Of a stretch of DNA of 64,000 nt, positions 17,273 through 26,419 are shown one piece after another. Source of the DNA: Natronococcus pandeyae (lineage in GTDB: Archaea; Halobacteriota; Halobacteria; Halobacteriales; Natrialbaceae); the NCBI RefSeq assembly GCF_008122205.1, contig NZ_PHNJ01000002.1, positions 248,001 to 312,000 of the forward strand, given 5' to 3'. The notes under the pieces are model-generated. The model saw only the letters and a program-made list of their open reading frames with translations, ran no database searches and was not told the DNA's origin. Within the stretch, counting starts at the first letter, position 1, and each line of letters starts with the position of its first letter. A program made the translations under genes and the position numbers.

Positions 17273-19387
17273 ATGAACCGAATCGAAGCAGGCGATTACT
17301 ACGACGTGGTTCACGTCGCGGATCCGCAGCCCTCACCGAGCGGTGAGCGGGTCGCGTTCGTGCGACGAACACCCGAAGACGACGAGACGAACGAGGCGAC
17401 GATCTACGTCGTCCCCGTCGGTGGCGGCGAACCCAGACAGTTCACCGCCGCCGACGGCGTCGACGGCGAACCCCGATGGAGTCCCGACGGTACCCGGCTC
17501 GCGTTCACCAGCACGCGCGGCGAGGGCGACCGACAGCAGCTATGGATCCTCCCGACGACCGGCGGCGAGGCGCGGCGGGTCACCAGCGTCGTCGGCGGCG
17601 TCAGCGGCCTCGAGTGGAGTCCCGACGGCTCCCAACTGCTCTTCACCCAGCGGGTGAGCGAATCCGACCGCGAGGAGGGACGCGACCGCGCGGTCGACGC
17701 GGAGTACGAACCGGAGACGCCGGACCCGCGGGTGATCGACCGAATGATCTACCGCGCCGGGACGGAGTACGTCGACGGCCGGCGGAGCCACGTCTACGTG
17801 CTCGACGTCGAAGCGGCACTCGAGGGGGACGTCGATCCCACGGAGGAAGACGACAGTGCGGGCGGCGCTATTACTCGACTGACGGATGGAGATACCGACT
17901 ACGTCGAGCCGACGTGGGGCGACGGCGAGACGGTCTACTACGCCGCCAAGACGGGCGAGCAGCCCGACGACTCGATCACGTACGACCTGTTCGAGCACGA
18001 TCTGAGCGAGGCGCGACGCGTCTCGGACAGTGAAACGAACCGCGAGAACGGCGAGGCCGAGGCCTTCACGCAGACGACGGGCTGGATCAGCGGACTCGAC
18101 GCGACCGAAGACGGACGGGTCGCGTTCGAGTACACGCCCGAAGAGAAGCTGACGCTGGGCCAGACCGAACTTCGGGTTCACGACCGCGACGGCGGGACCG
18201 AAACGACGCCCACCGAATCGCTCGACCGAACGATCAGTCACAAATCGACCTTCGAGTGGGAGCCCGACGGCGAACGGCTCTACTTCACCACACCCAACGA
18301 GGGCTCACGAGTGCTCTGGTCGGTTCCTGGAGACGGGAGCGACGACCCCACCAAAATTTACGGCGACGACGTCACCGTCGAGGCGTTCTCGGTCGGTTCC
18401 GACGTCGTCGCCTACGCCCAGAGCGAGTGGGACCATCCGGGCGACGTCTTCGTCACGACCCGTGGCGGGAACGAAACGACGCGGCTGACTCGTATCAACG
18501 ACACGTACCTCACGGATCGGGCGGTTTCACAGCCCGAAGAGGTGTGGTTCGAGAGCGACGGAAACGATATTCAGGGCTGGATCCTCACACCGCCGGATTT
18601 CGACCCCGACGAAACGTACCCGCTGGTCGTCGAGATTCACGGCGGGCCTCACTCTCAGTGGACGACCGCGGGGACGATGTGGCACGAGTTCCAGACGCTC
18701 GCCGCGCGGGGGTACGTCGTCTTCTGGTCGAACCCCCGCGGTTCGACGGGCTACGGCGAGGCCCACGCGAGCGCCATCGAGCGCGACTGGGGCGACGTCA
18801 CCCTAACCGACGTGCTCGCGGGTGTCGATACAGTCTGCGAGCGCGACTACGTCGACTCCGAGGAACTATTCGTCACTGGCGGCAGCTTCGGCGGCTTCAT
18901 GACCGCGTGGACGGTCACGCAGACCGACCGCTTCGAAGCCGCCGTCTCCCAGCGCGGCGTCTACGATCTCACCGGATTCTACGGCTCGACGGACGCGTTC
19001 AAGCTCGTCGAGGGCGACTTCGGGACGACGCCGTGGGAGGAACCCGAGTTCCTCTGGGAGCGCTCGCCCGTCGCCCACGTGCCGAACGTCGAGACGCCGA
19101 CGCTCGTGATGCACTCCGACCGGGACTACCGGACGCCCGCGAACACCGCCGAACTGTTCTACCTCGGCCTGCAGAAACACGGTGTCGACACCCGACTCGT
19201 CCGATACCCCCGTGAGGGGCACGAACTCTCCCGCAGCGGCGAACCCGGTCACGTCGTCGACCGCCTCGAGCGGATCGCCCGCTGGTTCGACGGCTACTCC
19301 GACTACCACGAGTCCGCGCCCGCACTCGAGCGTGAGCGAGACGCCGACCTCTCGGCCGGAGCGAGCGAAAACAGCACGGACGAGTAA
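17273..19387 (+). CDS. S9-family serine peptidase (acylaminoacyl-peptidase/prolyl-oligopeptidase type)
   Basis: 704-residue cytosolic peptidase. The N-terminal two thirds is a beta-propeller made of WSPDG-type blades (EPRWSPDGTRLAF, LEWSPDGSQLLF and others) that gates access; the C-terminal third is an alpha/beta-hydrolase domain. The catalytic triad is visible: Ser about 538 in GGSFGGFMTAW, Asp about 618 in HSDRDYRTP and His about 650 in REGHELS. HGGPHSQW supplies the oxyanion region. ATG 17273 is preferred; an upstream start at 17213 adds 20 non-conserved residues. The gene diverges from the TRAP operon, so a link to peptide turnover with the TRAP cargo is possible but unproved. Confidence 0.95.
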   Translation: MNRIEAGDYYDVVHVADPQPSPSGERVAFVRRTPEDDETNEATIYVVPVGGGEPRQFTAADGVDGEPRWSPDGTRLAFTSTRGEGDRQQLWILPTTGGEARRVTSVVGGVSGLEWSPDGSQLLFTQRVSESDREEGRDRAVDAEYEPETPDPRVIDRMIYRAGTEYVDGRRSHVYVLDVEAALEGDVDPTEEDDSAGGAITRLTDGDTDYVEPTWGDGETVYYAAKTGEQPDDSITYDLFEHDLSEARRVSDSETNRENGEAEAFTQTTGWISGLDATEDGRVAFEYTPEEKLTLGQTELRVHDRDGGTETTPTESLDRTISHKSTFEWEPDGERLYFTTPNEGSRVLWSVPGDGSDDPTKIYGDDVTVEAFSVGSDVVAYAQSEWDHPGDVFVTTRGGNETTRLTRINDTYLTDRAVSQPEEVWFESDGNDIQGWILTPPDFDPDETYPLVVEIHGGPHSQWTTAGTMWHEFQTLAARGYVVFWSNPRGSTGYGEAHASAIERDWGDVTLTDVLAGVDTVCERDYVDSEELFVTGGSFGGFMTAWTVTQTDRFEAAVSQRGVYDLTGFYGSTDAFKLVEGDFGTTPWEEPEFLWERSPVAHVPNVETPTLVMHSDRDYRTPANTAELFYLGLQKHGVDTRLVRYPREGHELSRSGEPGHVVDRLERIARWFDGYSDYHESAPALERERDADLSAGASENSTDE

Positions 19388-19510
19388 CGCTGACAAGGAG
19401 CGTTTCGACTCGAGATCGACGATCGAAACCGCCCGACTGAGTCGTGGTTCGACCGGAAACGAAGGGGTTCAGGGAACAGACCTACGGGACCGACAGTCGT
19501 ACGACTCGGT

Positions 19511-19705
19511 ATGGATCGAAACGTTGGCGGCTTCGACCGCGTGCTGCGAGTCGTACTCGGCGTCGCCCTGTTGATCGTTGGCTACCAGAACCGCAAAAAG
19601 ACGGCCGGGACCCTGGCGTTCGTCGCCGGGAGCGACATCACCGCGACGGCGATCATCCAGCGCTGTCCCGCAAACGCACTCCTGGGGATCGACACCTGCC
19701 AGTAA
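19511..19705 (+). CDS. DUF2892/YgaP-like small membrane protein
   Basis: 64-residue protein with two membrane helices: VLRVVLGVALLIVGY and TLAFVAGSDITATAIIQRC. The pattern N-x-G-x-x-D-R-x-x-R at the start and CPANALLGIDTC at the end match the DUF2892 family, known as the membrane part of YgaP-type rhodanese proteins. Two Cys residues near the C terminus (RCPAN, DTC) could be redox or metal-binding. Probably its own transcription unit; converges on the next small gene. Confidence 0.85.
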   Translation: MDRNVGGFDRVLRVVLGVALLIVGYQNRKKTAGTLAFVAGSDITATAIIQRCPANALLGIDTCQ

Positions 19706-19813
19706 CGCTCTCGGCGTCGACGAATCGATCGCCTCACGATGAATCGGTGACCGCGAAAAACGACGCACTCGCAGCCGTTCGGCTACCCGGCGCGCAGCGA
19801 CGGCCGGTACCGC

Positions 19814-20044
19814 TTACTCCGACCGGGAGCCGTAGGCGAGGCGACTCCCGACGTCGTCGAGCCACGTTTTGAATCGGCCCAGGAGGACGACGTGTGGCGA
19901 GACGCGGCGGAGTTCCGCGTCCTCGAGTTCGATGCGGTCGCCGTCGATGATGTCGCGGTCGCTTCGCGCGTCCTCGGTCGCGTCGAGGACGGTAGTCATC
20001 GAACAGCGTCCGCAGGCTTCCGCGCGGTCGTCGGAATCGGTCAT
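19814..20044 (-). CDS. Small acidic hypothetical protein
   Basis: 76-residue soluble protein starting at ATG 20044 (MTDSDDRAEACGRCSMTTVL). A CxxC pair (Cys11 and Cys14) near the N terminus could bind metal. The middle (DGDRIELEDAELRRVSPHVVLLGRF) is strand-like and may form a small beta domain. No family recognised. A TATA-like box on the minus strand 30 bases upstream (20070-20079) supports this start rather than an earlier ATG at 20098. It diverges from the next gene. Confidence 0.6.
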   Translation of the reverse strand: MTDSDDRAEACGRCSMTTVLDATEDARSDRDIIDGDRIELEDAELRRVSPHVVLLGRFKTWLDDVGSRLAYGSRSE

Positions 20045-20069
20045 CGGTCGACAGTATGGCCGCGACCGC

Positions 20070-20079
20070 GTTATATCTT
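20070..20079 (-). promoter_or_regulatory. Divergent promoter region: TATA for the leftward gene
   Basis: Minus strand AAGATATAAC, centred about 30 bases upstream of ATG 20044. About 35 bases farther on, AGATATATGG (20104-20113) is a plus-strand TATA candidate for the gene starting at 20151, giving a compact divergent promoter. Confidence 0.4.
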
Positions 20080-20150
20080 GTGTCACTCGGTCCCACACCG
20101 GACAGATATATGGTACCGAAGGTCATACGATCGTTCGATCGACACCGGCC

Positions 20151-20849
20151 ATGAGCGAGGATCGACACCCAACCGACGCGCAAAACCCGGATGCGATCGG
20201 TGAACCGCGACTCGAGGACGACATCGAGGGACTCGATCGAAACGGCGAGACGGCCGTTGCTGTGACGGAACGCGTCGCCCGACCGCCGGACGTCCCGCGC
20301 TGGGACGACGACTATCTCGACGCCGTCGCGCGACGACTGTGGAGTCACTACGACCTCGAACGGGAGTTCCGCGTCGCCGGCGAGTCGTTCGACCTCTACG
20401 GGAATCTCCGGATCGAAACCGAGCGCCACGCCTTCCACCCCACGGTCCGGTTCGCCCGGCATCACTCGAACGAGTACCTGTTCGTCCGCCGGGAGCCACG
20501 GCCGCGCGTCGAGACGCTCAAGGCGCTCGAGTCCCTGGGCGAGACGATCGCCGACGACTGGATCGACGCCGACGAACGCCACTTCAGCACCGACTTCACG
20601 TTCGTCGTCGTGGCGCGGGAAATTCCCAACGACGTCGGCGAGTTCGTCGAACAGTATCGGAACCGAACGCTCCTCAAGTTCGGCTACTACGGCCACTACG
20701 AGATCAACCTGGTCGTCGTCGCGCCCGACCGCAAGCAACTGGTCTCGAGCGATTCCGCCGGCGTCGCGGAGGCGTTCCGGACCTGGCAGCCGATCGAGCA
20801 CAGCGAACCCGGCAGGCTAGGGCGATTTCTCGACTGGATCACCCGTTAA
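20151..20849 (+). CDS. Conserved haloarchaeal hypothetical protein
   Basis: 232-residue soluble acidic protein. The first 45 residues are disordered and acidic; the rest is alpha/beta with many aromatic residues (LWSHYDLEREFRV, GYYGHYEINLVVVAPDRKQL). No motif that I can assign. A TATA-like box AGATATATGG sits about 43 bases upstream of ATG 20151. The long reading from 19869 is not supported: its N-terminal part overlaps the small gene on the other strand and lacks acidic composition. Confidence 0.75.
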   Translation: MSEDRHPTDAQNPDAIGEPRLEDDIEGLDRNGETAVAVTERVARPPDVPRWDDDYLDAVARRLWSHYDLEREFRVAGESFDLYGNLRIETERHAFHPTVRFARHHSNEYLFVRREPRPRVETLKALESLGETIADDWIDADERHFSTDFTFVVVAREIPNDVGEFVEQYRNRTLLKFGYYGHYEINLVVVAPDRKQLVSSDSAGVAEAFRTWQPIEHSEPGRLGRFLDWITR

Positions 20850-20867
20850 AAAGCGGAGAGACGGCTC

Positions 20868-22712
20868 TCAGTCGTCGTCCGAACCCGGAGTGATGGCGTC
20901 GGTTCCGAGTCCGGCACGTGCGTCGCGAATATTGTGCAAGCCCAGGTACAGCAAGGCAACTGCGAGCACGAGGAGGACGACCGCAATGATGCTCTGGAGC
21001 GCCCGGGCGACGTTGGCGTAGGTGAGCGTCGGATCCGCGAGGATCGCCTGCGGGTTCCGCCAGAGACCGATCACGGCCAGCGCGATGACGGTGACGCTGA
21101 CCATGAACACCATCGGTGCACCGGTCGTGAGCAACTGCTTCGAGTCGTCCACGTTGGCGAGCCAGACAGTCGCGACGAGCAGCGCGAGCGACGCTAGCAA
21201 CTGGTTCGCGCCGCCGAACAGCGGCCAGATGTCGCCCCACGTCCCGGAGGCGACGAGCAGGTAGCCGCCGAACGCACAGACCGCGGAGTTGACGTACCGG
21301 TTCGCCGCGAGTTCCTGCGTCGTCGACTCGGGCGTCCCGACGAGTTCCTCGATCATGTACCGTCCCAGCCGGGCCGCCGTGTCGGTGCTGGTCAGCAGGA
21401 AGCTGACGAAGACGAGGGCGACGAAGATCACGCCGACCATGGCGCTGATCCCCAGCGCGGAGATGAGCGCGCCCCCGCCCGCCGGGAACGTCGCGATCGC
21501 CTCCATGAGCCCTTCGGTCGTGGCGGCGATGATCACCACTGCGAGGATCGCGGTTACGGCGAGCAGTCCCTCGCCGAGCATGCCGCCGTAACCGATGAGT
21601 CGCGCGTCGGACTCCTTGTCGAGTTGTTTCGCCGTCGTCCCCGACGAGACCAGCGAGTGGAAGCCGCTGATGGCGCCACAGGCGATAGTCACGAACAGGA
21701 AGGGGAACAGCCAGCCCAGTTCCGGGTGGACGAACCCGGTGTACGCCGGCACCTCGGCGACCAGCCGGTCGACCTGCACCGACTCGATCCCGGCGGCCGC
21801 GATCGAGATCTCGACTGATTCGAAGCCGATGATGCTCCCGACGATCGCCCCGAGCAACATCGCGCCGATCCCGACGTACAGGAGCGTCGACGTGAGGAAG
21901 TCACGCGGCTGGAGCAACACCCACACCGGCAACACCGCGGCGGCGAAACAGTAGAGCATGACCACGATCGCCCACAGCGCGGCGTTCGGGTTCGTCTCGG
22001 CAGCCAGCGGGAGCCACTCCCAGGCCGCGGCGTCGCCGAGGAGCACGATCGTCCCCTCCGGGAGCAGTCCGGTGTCGGCCATCGCGATCGGGTACTGGAG
22101 ACCGACCCAGACGCCCGCGAACACGCCCGCGGTGAACGCGATCGCGCCGGGCCAGAACGGCAACTGGAGCTGATACAGGTAAACCCCGAACAGCAGCGCC
22201 AGCCCGATGTAGATCATGCTCGCCGTCGCCGCCGCCGGGTAGGCGTTGAACACCGTCGCCACCAGGAAGATGAACGCGGCGATCACCAGGATGACCAGCA
22301 GGAACGCGAACCACAGCAGCATGTTCTTCCCCTGCTCGCCGACGTACTCGCCGATGATGTAGCCGATCGACTTCCCCTCGTGGCGGGCGCTCGAGACCAG
22401 CGCCATGAAGTCGTGGACCGCGCCGAAGATCGGGTTCCCGATCGCGATCCACAACAGTGCGGGGAGCCAGCCGAAGGCCGCGACGGCCGTGATCGGGCCG
22501 GCGATCGGTCCACCCCCGGCGATCGAGGAGTAGTGGTGCCCGAGCAGGACGGGCTTCTCCGAGGGAACGTACTCCTGACCGTCCCTATACTTGTGCGCTG
22601 GCGTCTCCCGATCGTCGTCGAGCTCGGTCAACGACGTGAGATATCTCGAGTAGCCGATGTACCCGATCGTGAACGCCACCAGTATGAACAGCACCATCCA
22701 GATGACTTGCAT
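20868..22712 (-). CDS. cstA: CstA-family peptide/pyruvate transporter (carbon starvation protein)
   Basis: 614-residue integral membrane protein of the CstA family, with about 16-18 membrane helices. Bacterial relatives (CstA, BtsT) import peptides or pyruvate during carbon starvation. Family hallmarks are visible: HKYRDGQEYVPSEKPVLLGHHYSSIAGGGPI near the N terminus and GFHSLVSSGTTAKQL in the middle. The gene has a long AT-rich upstream region (22713-22800) with a TATA-like AATTTATTGT at 22749-22758. Substrate in this organism is not known. Confidence 0.95.
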   Translation of the reverse strand: MQVIWMVLFILVAFTIGYIGYSRYLTSLTELDDDRETPAHKYRDGQEYVPSEKPVLLGHHYSSIAGGGPIAGPITAVAAFGWLPALLWIAIGNPIFGAVHDFMALVSSARHEGKSIGYIIGEYVGEQGKNMLLWFAFLLVILVIAAFIFLVATVFNAYPAAATASMIYIGLALLFGVYLYQLQLPFWPGAIAFTAGVFAGVWVGLQYPIAMADTGLLPEGTIVLLGDAAAWEWLPLAAETNPNAALWAIVVMLYCFAAAVLPVWVLLQPRDFLTSTLLYVGIGAMLLGAIVGSIIGFESVEISIAAAGIESVQVDRLVAEVPAYTGFVHPELGWLFPFLFVTIACGAISGFHSLVSSGTTAKQLDKESDARLIGYGGMLGEGLLAVTAILAVVIIAATTEGLMEAIATFPAGGGALISALGISAMVGVIFVALVFVSFLLTSTDTAARLGRYMIEELVGTPESTTQELAANRYVNSAVCAFGGYLLVASGTWGDIWPLFGGANQLLASLALLVATVWLANVDDSKQLLTTGAPMVFMVSVTVIALAVIGLWRNPQAILADPTLTYANVARALQSIIAVVLLVLAVALLYLGLHNIRDARAGLGTDAITPGSDDD

Positions 22713-22926
22713 GGTATGTCTACCCCTATCACACGCACGAGGTCAGATACAATAAATTATTTAGTTGAGAATGTGGAAATTATATGCTTCGGCACTCGTC
22801 GGTCGTGGTTTTTGAATCAATCCGGGTGATTCTTACCCGAGCACGGCAGTCGAAGACGGACGCGGACTATACTGGACCTTCGAGTGACGAGCGCTCTGCG
22901 TCGGCTTCGCCGCCGAAATCCGCAGA

Positions 22927-23301
22927 TCAAACCGGGTGGAACTGCTCGCCCTTGCGTTCGACCAGCGACCAGCGATCCCACGTTCGGCGCTGCCAGGCCT
23001 CGTACTCGTCTTCTATGTACGGCAGGAGTTCAGCAGTGTAGTACGAGACCGGGCTCGGAACGCCGAACGCGTCGGGGAAACACGCCAGCAAGAAGGCGTC
23101 CTCGAGGTCCTCGGCCTCGGCCTCGATGATCTCGTAGGTCGGATGCGAGACCATCCCGTGATACAGCCCCCGGATCCACGTGTCCGCGACCTCGCGATCG
23201 ACGAGCAGCGAGGCGGCCCCCAGTATCGGCCCTTCGTACATGCGGCGAACGAACGCCAGTACGCGCTGGCGGTACGCGTCGATCCGCGTTGCCAGATCCA
23301 T
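22927..23301 (-). CDS. Conserved hypothetical protein upstream of cstA
   Basis: 124-residue soluble protein rich in aromatic residues, mostly helical (RIDAYRQRVLAFVRRMYEGP, then EVADTWIRGLYHGMVSHPTYE). ATG 23301 is preferred over 23316, which would put MVTDT before it. I do not recognise the family. It lies upstream of cstA on the same strand, separated by 214 bases, so it may share a function with cstA but has space for its own promoter. Confidence 0.7.
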   Translation of the reverse strand: MDLATRIDAYRQRVLAFVRRMYEGPILGAASLLVDREVADTWIRGLYHGMVSHPTYEIIEAEAEDLEDAFLLACFPDAFGVPSPVSYYTAELLPYIEDEYEAWQRRTWDRWSLVERKGEQFHPV

Positions 23302-23351
23302 GGTGTCTGTTACCACTCTGCGTCGAATAAGGGTGTTGTCCGTCGGGATCG

Positions 23352-23672
23352 CTAGAGGATCGACGCGAGGATCACGAGCAGCCCCAGCAGCGCGACGCCG
23401 ATCAGGACCGCGTAAAACAGCCGCTGCAAGCGACGCTCGACGGGAATCCGTTCCAGACGGTCCGGATCGCTCGTCCAGACGAGCTGGTGGTAGGCCGCGA
23501 CGGTCGCCAGGAAAAACGTCACCGAGGCGACGACGAGTGCAGCAGCGATCGAGACGCCGAGTCCGCCGAGGTAGATCGGGACCCAGGCGTAGCTCACCAG
23601 GAACGCGATACAGACGACGACGAAAAACGGAACCGGATCGATCGGCGTCCCGTCCCGGTTTCGCAACCGCAC
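23352..23672 (-). CDS. Three-helix membrane protein of unknown function
   Basis: 106-residue membrane protein with three hydrophobic stretches: about 14-30 (PFFVVVCIAFLVSYAWV), 36-60 (GVSIAAALVVASVTFFLATV) and 87-105 (LFYAVLIGVALLGLLVILA). A charged loop with DPDRLERIPVERRLQ separates the second and third. The start codon is GTG at 23670-23672. No family recognised. Confidence 0.65.
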   Translation of the reverse strand: MRLRNRDGTPIDPVPFFVVVCIAFLVSYAWVPIYLGGLGVSIAAALVVASVTFFLATVAAYHQLVWTSDPDRLERIPVERRLQRLFYAVLIGVALLGLLVILASIL

Positions 23673-23797
23673 GGCGCTACGAGCCGCGTCCCGGATCGGG
23701 CGAGCACTCGACGGCGATAGCGATTCGACCCATTGTGGTTCGTTCGGCCCTCACGTGCCGAAGCGGCAAAGATACCGGGGCCGTGCCGGTCTGCCGA

Positions 23798-24475
23798 CTA
23801 CGTCGTCCGGAACGCCCGGTCGCCCGCGTCGCCGAGACCGGGCACGATGAAGCCGTCGTCGTCGAGGCGGTCGTCGATTGACACCGTCAACAGGTCTGCT
23901 TCGGGGAACGCCTCGTCCACCCGGAGCAGCCCCTCCGGCGCGGAGACCGCGGAGAGCACGATCAGGTTCTCCGGGTCGGGCGAGTTCTCGACGACGTGTT
24001 CGAGGACGGTACATATCGTGCTCCCGGTCGCGAGCATCGGGTCGGCGATGATCACCGTGTCCTCCTCGTGGATCTCGGGCAGTTTGACGTAGTCGACCGT
24101 GATCGGGAACGAGCCGTCCTCGTCCCGGCCAGCCTCCTCGTCACGGCTCGCGCTGATGACGCCCTGGCGGGCGCGCGGGAACGCCTTCAGCAGCCCCTCG
24201 ACGAACGGCGTCGCCGCGCGCAGGACGTTGATGATCACGATATCGTCGAGTCCCCTGACCTGCTCGCCCATCGTCGCCTCGAGGGGCGTCTCGATCTCGA
24301 CGTACTCGGTCTCCATCCGACCGTCGATGATCTCGTAGCCACAGATGCGGCCGAGTTTGACCAGTCCCTTCCGGAAGCTGACCTGCTCGGTTTCGACGTC
24401 TCGGAGCTGTGAGAGCGTGTGTTTCGCGAGCGCGTGCGTGACGAGGTACGCGTCCTCCCGATCTTCGATCGTCAT
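23798..24475 (-). CDS. upp: Uracil phosphoribosyltransferase
   Basis: Salvages uracil with PRPP to UMP. 225 residues, the normal length. The PRPP-binding loop is visible as [18 protein letters not shown], and [23 protein letters not shown] is the family-typical upstream segment; the C-terminal uracil pocket motif is [17 protein letters not shown] 24475 is preferred; an extra in-frame ATG 15 bases upstream is not conserved. Cytosolic; no operon partner is evident. Confidence 0.95.
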   Translation of the reverse strand: MTIEDREDAYLVTHALAKHTLSQLRDVETEQVSFRKGLVKLGRICGYEIIDGRMETEYVEIETPLEATMGEQVRGLDDIVIINVLRAATPFVEGLLKAFPRARQGVISASRDEEAGRDEDGSFPITVDYVKLPEIHEEDTVIIADPMLATGSTICTVLEHVVENSPDPENLIVLSAVSAPEGLLRVDEAFPEADLLTVSIDDRLDDDGFIVPGLGDAGDRAFRTT

Positions 24476-24631
24476 TACTCGAATGCGCACGCGCCGGGAA
24501 TTTCACGGTGTCGGTCCGTCTCGAGCACTGCGTGGTGGCCTTATTCGCGTGTGACCGGGTGGCATAACAGTGCTGTTGCCACGCAGCGGCGAAGTTTATA
24601 GGCGTCCATCTCATAGCAGTCGCCCAGCCGA

Positions 24632-25348
24632 ATGGAAGAGAGCATTTCGGGATTCAAGGTACGCGGTGATTGGGGCGACGTCGTCGAACACGGCGAACGC
24701 ATCACGCGCGCGCTGCGGAGCGCCGGTGTGCACGATCCCGACCACGACTACGGCGCCCGCTTCGCCCGCGCATTCGAGGAGTGGGACGAGTGGCGACCCA
24801 AGGCCCACGAGACGCTCGACGCGGACGTCAGTGAGAAAACCTCCGACCAGGCGAGCGTCGAGGAAGGAAAGGGCGAGCAAGCCGGCAAGGAGCCCGACGA
24901 GGACCTGAAGACCGCCGGCGAAAAGCTCTCGGAGTCGTACGAGCGACTCGAGAGGGACGACGCCGACGCCGCGGTCGACAACTGGAAGGAGTCGATCGAC
25001 TACGTCGCGCGAGCGGCCGACTCTGCGAGCCGCAAGGCGCTGCGCCGCGTCGAGGACACGGTCTACCAGAACGTGATGACCCAGCTCGCGCCGTACTACT
25101 TCGACAACGAACTCATCAGCGCGAACATCCAGCAGTCGACCCGCGGCGAGGGCGAGCAGTTCATTTTCGAGGTCAACGTCAACGACGACGTGCTCAAAGA
25201 CAGCGTCTCCGAACGTCTCACTGAGTACGAGGACGAGATCGATCGCTGGCACGTCGAGGTCGAGAAGGACACCGAGGCCGCCGAAGCGATCGAGGGCGTC
25301 GAACCGCCGCCGGAGCCCGAGGACAACTCGAAGTCGACGACGAACTGA
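24632..25348 (+). CDS. Conserved haloarchaeal protein (DUF5828-like)
   Basis: 238-residue soluble acidic protein, largely helical. A central linker (about 70-105) is rich in Glu, Lys and Gly and probably disordered; both flanks are predicted helical, and a strand-rich C-terminal part (GEGEQFIFEVNVNDDVL) follows. It resembles a haloarchaea-only family of unknown function that I recall as DUF5828; this name is from memory and unverified. Its start codon lies about 157 bases from the divergent upp gene. Confidence 0.7.
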   Translation: MEESISGFKVRGDWGDVVEHGERITRALRSAGVHDPDHDYGARFARAFEEWDEWRPKAHETLDADVSEKTSDQASVEEGKGEQAGKEPDEDLKTAGEKLSESYERLERDDADAAVDNWKESIDYVARAADSASRKALRRVEDTVYQNVMTQLAPYYFDNELISANIQQSTRGEGEQFIFEVNVNDDVLKDSVSERLTEYEDEIDRWHVEVEKDTEAAEAIEGVEPPPEPEDNSKSTTN

Positions 25349-25384
25349 TACACGAAAAAAGGCGTGTCGAACGCCCGGCGGCGT

Positions 25385-26389
25385 TCAGTCGCCCGTCCCC
25401 TGCTGTCGACCCTCGACCTGACCGATCCCGGGGACGGCCACGCGACGTTCGACGTGGGTCATCAGGTTCGTGGCCGAAAGCACCAGTCCGAGATAGACGA
25501 GCGCCAGCAGCGTGAAGATCGGCGTGTACTCGAACGTCGAGGACGCGATCCGGCTAGCCCGGTAGTAGAGTTCGGGCACGGTGATGAAGCCGGCCAGCGA
25601 GGAGTACTTGATCAGGTAGACGAGTTCGTTCGTCCAGGCCGGAATCGCGTACCGGAGCGTCTGCGGGAGCACGACGTGGCGGATTCCCTCGATCTTCGAG
25701 AGGCCGACGGCGCGAGCGGCGGTCAGCTGCCCCTCGTCGACGCTCTCGAGCGCGCCGCGGATGTACTCCGCCTGGTAGGCCGAGCCGTTGATCGTGAAGC
25801 CGATGATAGCGATCCAGAACGCGTACTCGGGGACGAACCCGCGGCCAACGACGTCGACGTCGTTAAGCCAGACCGCGAGCGGCAGTCCGTAGTAGAGGAC
25901 GAACAGCTGCGCCAGCAGCGGCGTCCCGCGGATCAGTTCGGTGTAGGACAGCGCGAGCCACCGGAACGGGCCGCCGTACACCCGCAGCACGGCTACCGGG
26001 ACTGCGATGCAGAAACCGATCGCGATGCTGACCGCTGTCAGCACGATGGTGTACCACGCGCCGGTCGCCAGCGCGGGCGCGATGTCGATCGCCAGCGCGG
26101 CGCCGTCGGCGAGGGAACCGAGCCAGCCGACCGGTATCCTGATCGGACCCAGAGCGGCGACGGAGCCCTCGAGCGCGTCGGCGATCCGTTCGAACGGCGC
26201 CGACGAGAGGAAGTTCTCGCCCGCCCCGGGGCCGATTCCCCAGCGGCCGAGCGTCCAGTCGTAGAGCCAGCGCGTGAGGAGCCACCCCCAGAAGGCGACG
26301 CCGGCGATCACCGCCAGCCCCTGTCCGAGGTCGTCGGTCGACTCGCGGAGCCAACTGGCGTCGATACCCAGCGCATCGGTCACGCTCAT
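25385..26389 (-). CDS. Polar amino-acid ABC transporter permease (distal)
   Basis: 334-residue inner membrane permease of the HisM/GlnP type. The EAA loop that docks the ATPase is visible as ARAVGLSKIEGIRHVVLPQTLR. Several helices precede it, including a family-typical YTELIRGTPLLAQLF. It belongs with an ATPase, a second permease and a lipoprotein receptor to one operon transcribed right to left (28907 to 25385). N-terminal region (about 1-75) is longer than in typical GlnP proteins, with an extra membrane span (GVAFWGWLLTRWLYDWTL). Confidence 0.95.
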   Translation of the reverse strand: MSVTDALGIDASWLRESTDDLGQGLAVIAGVAFWGWLLTRWLYDWTLGRWGIGPGAGENFLSSAPFERIADALEGSVAALGPIRIPVGWLGSLADGAALAIDIAPALATGAWYTIVLTAVSIAIGFCIAVPVAVLRVYGGPFRWLALSYTELIRGTPLLAQLFVLYYGLPLAVWLNDVDVVGRGFVPEYAFWIAIIGFTINGSAYQAEYIRGALESVDEGQLTAARAVGLSKIEGIRHVVLPQTLRYAIPAWTNELVYLIKYSSLAGFITVPELYYRASRIASSTFEYTPIFTLLALVYLGLVLSATNLMTHVERRVAVPGIGQVEGRQQGTGD

Positions 26390-26419
26390 ACTCGCTCGTT
26401 GCCCTCCACGTCGGTTCCG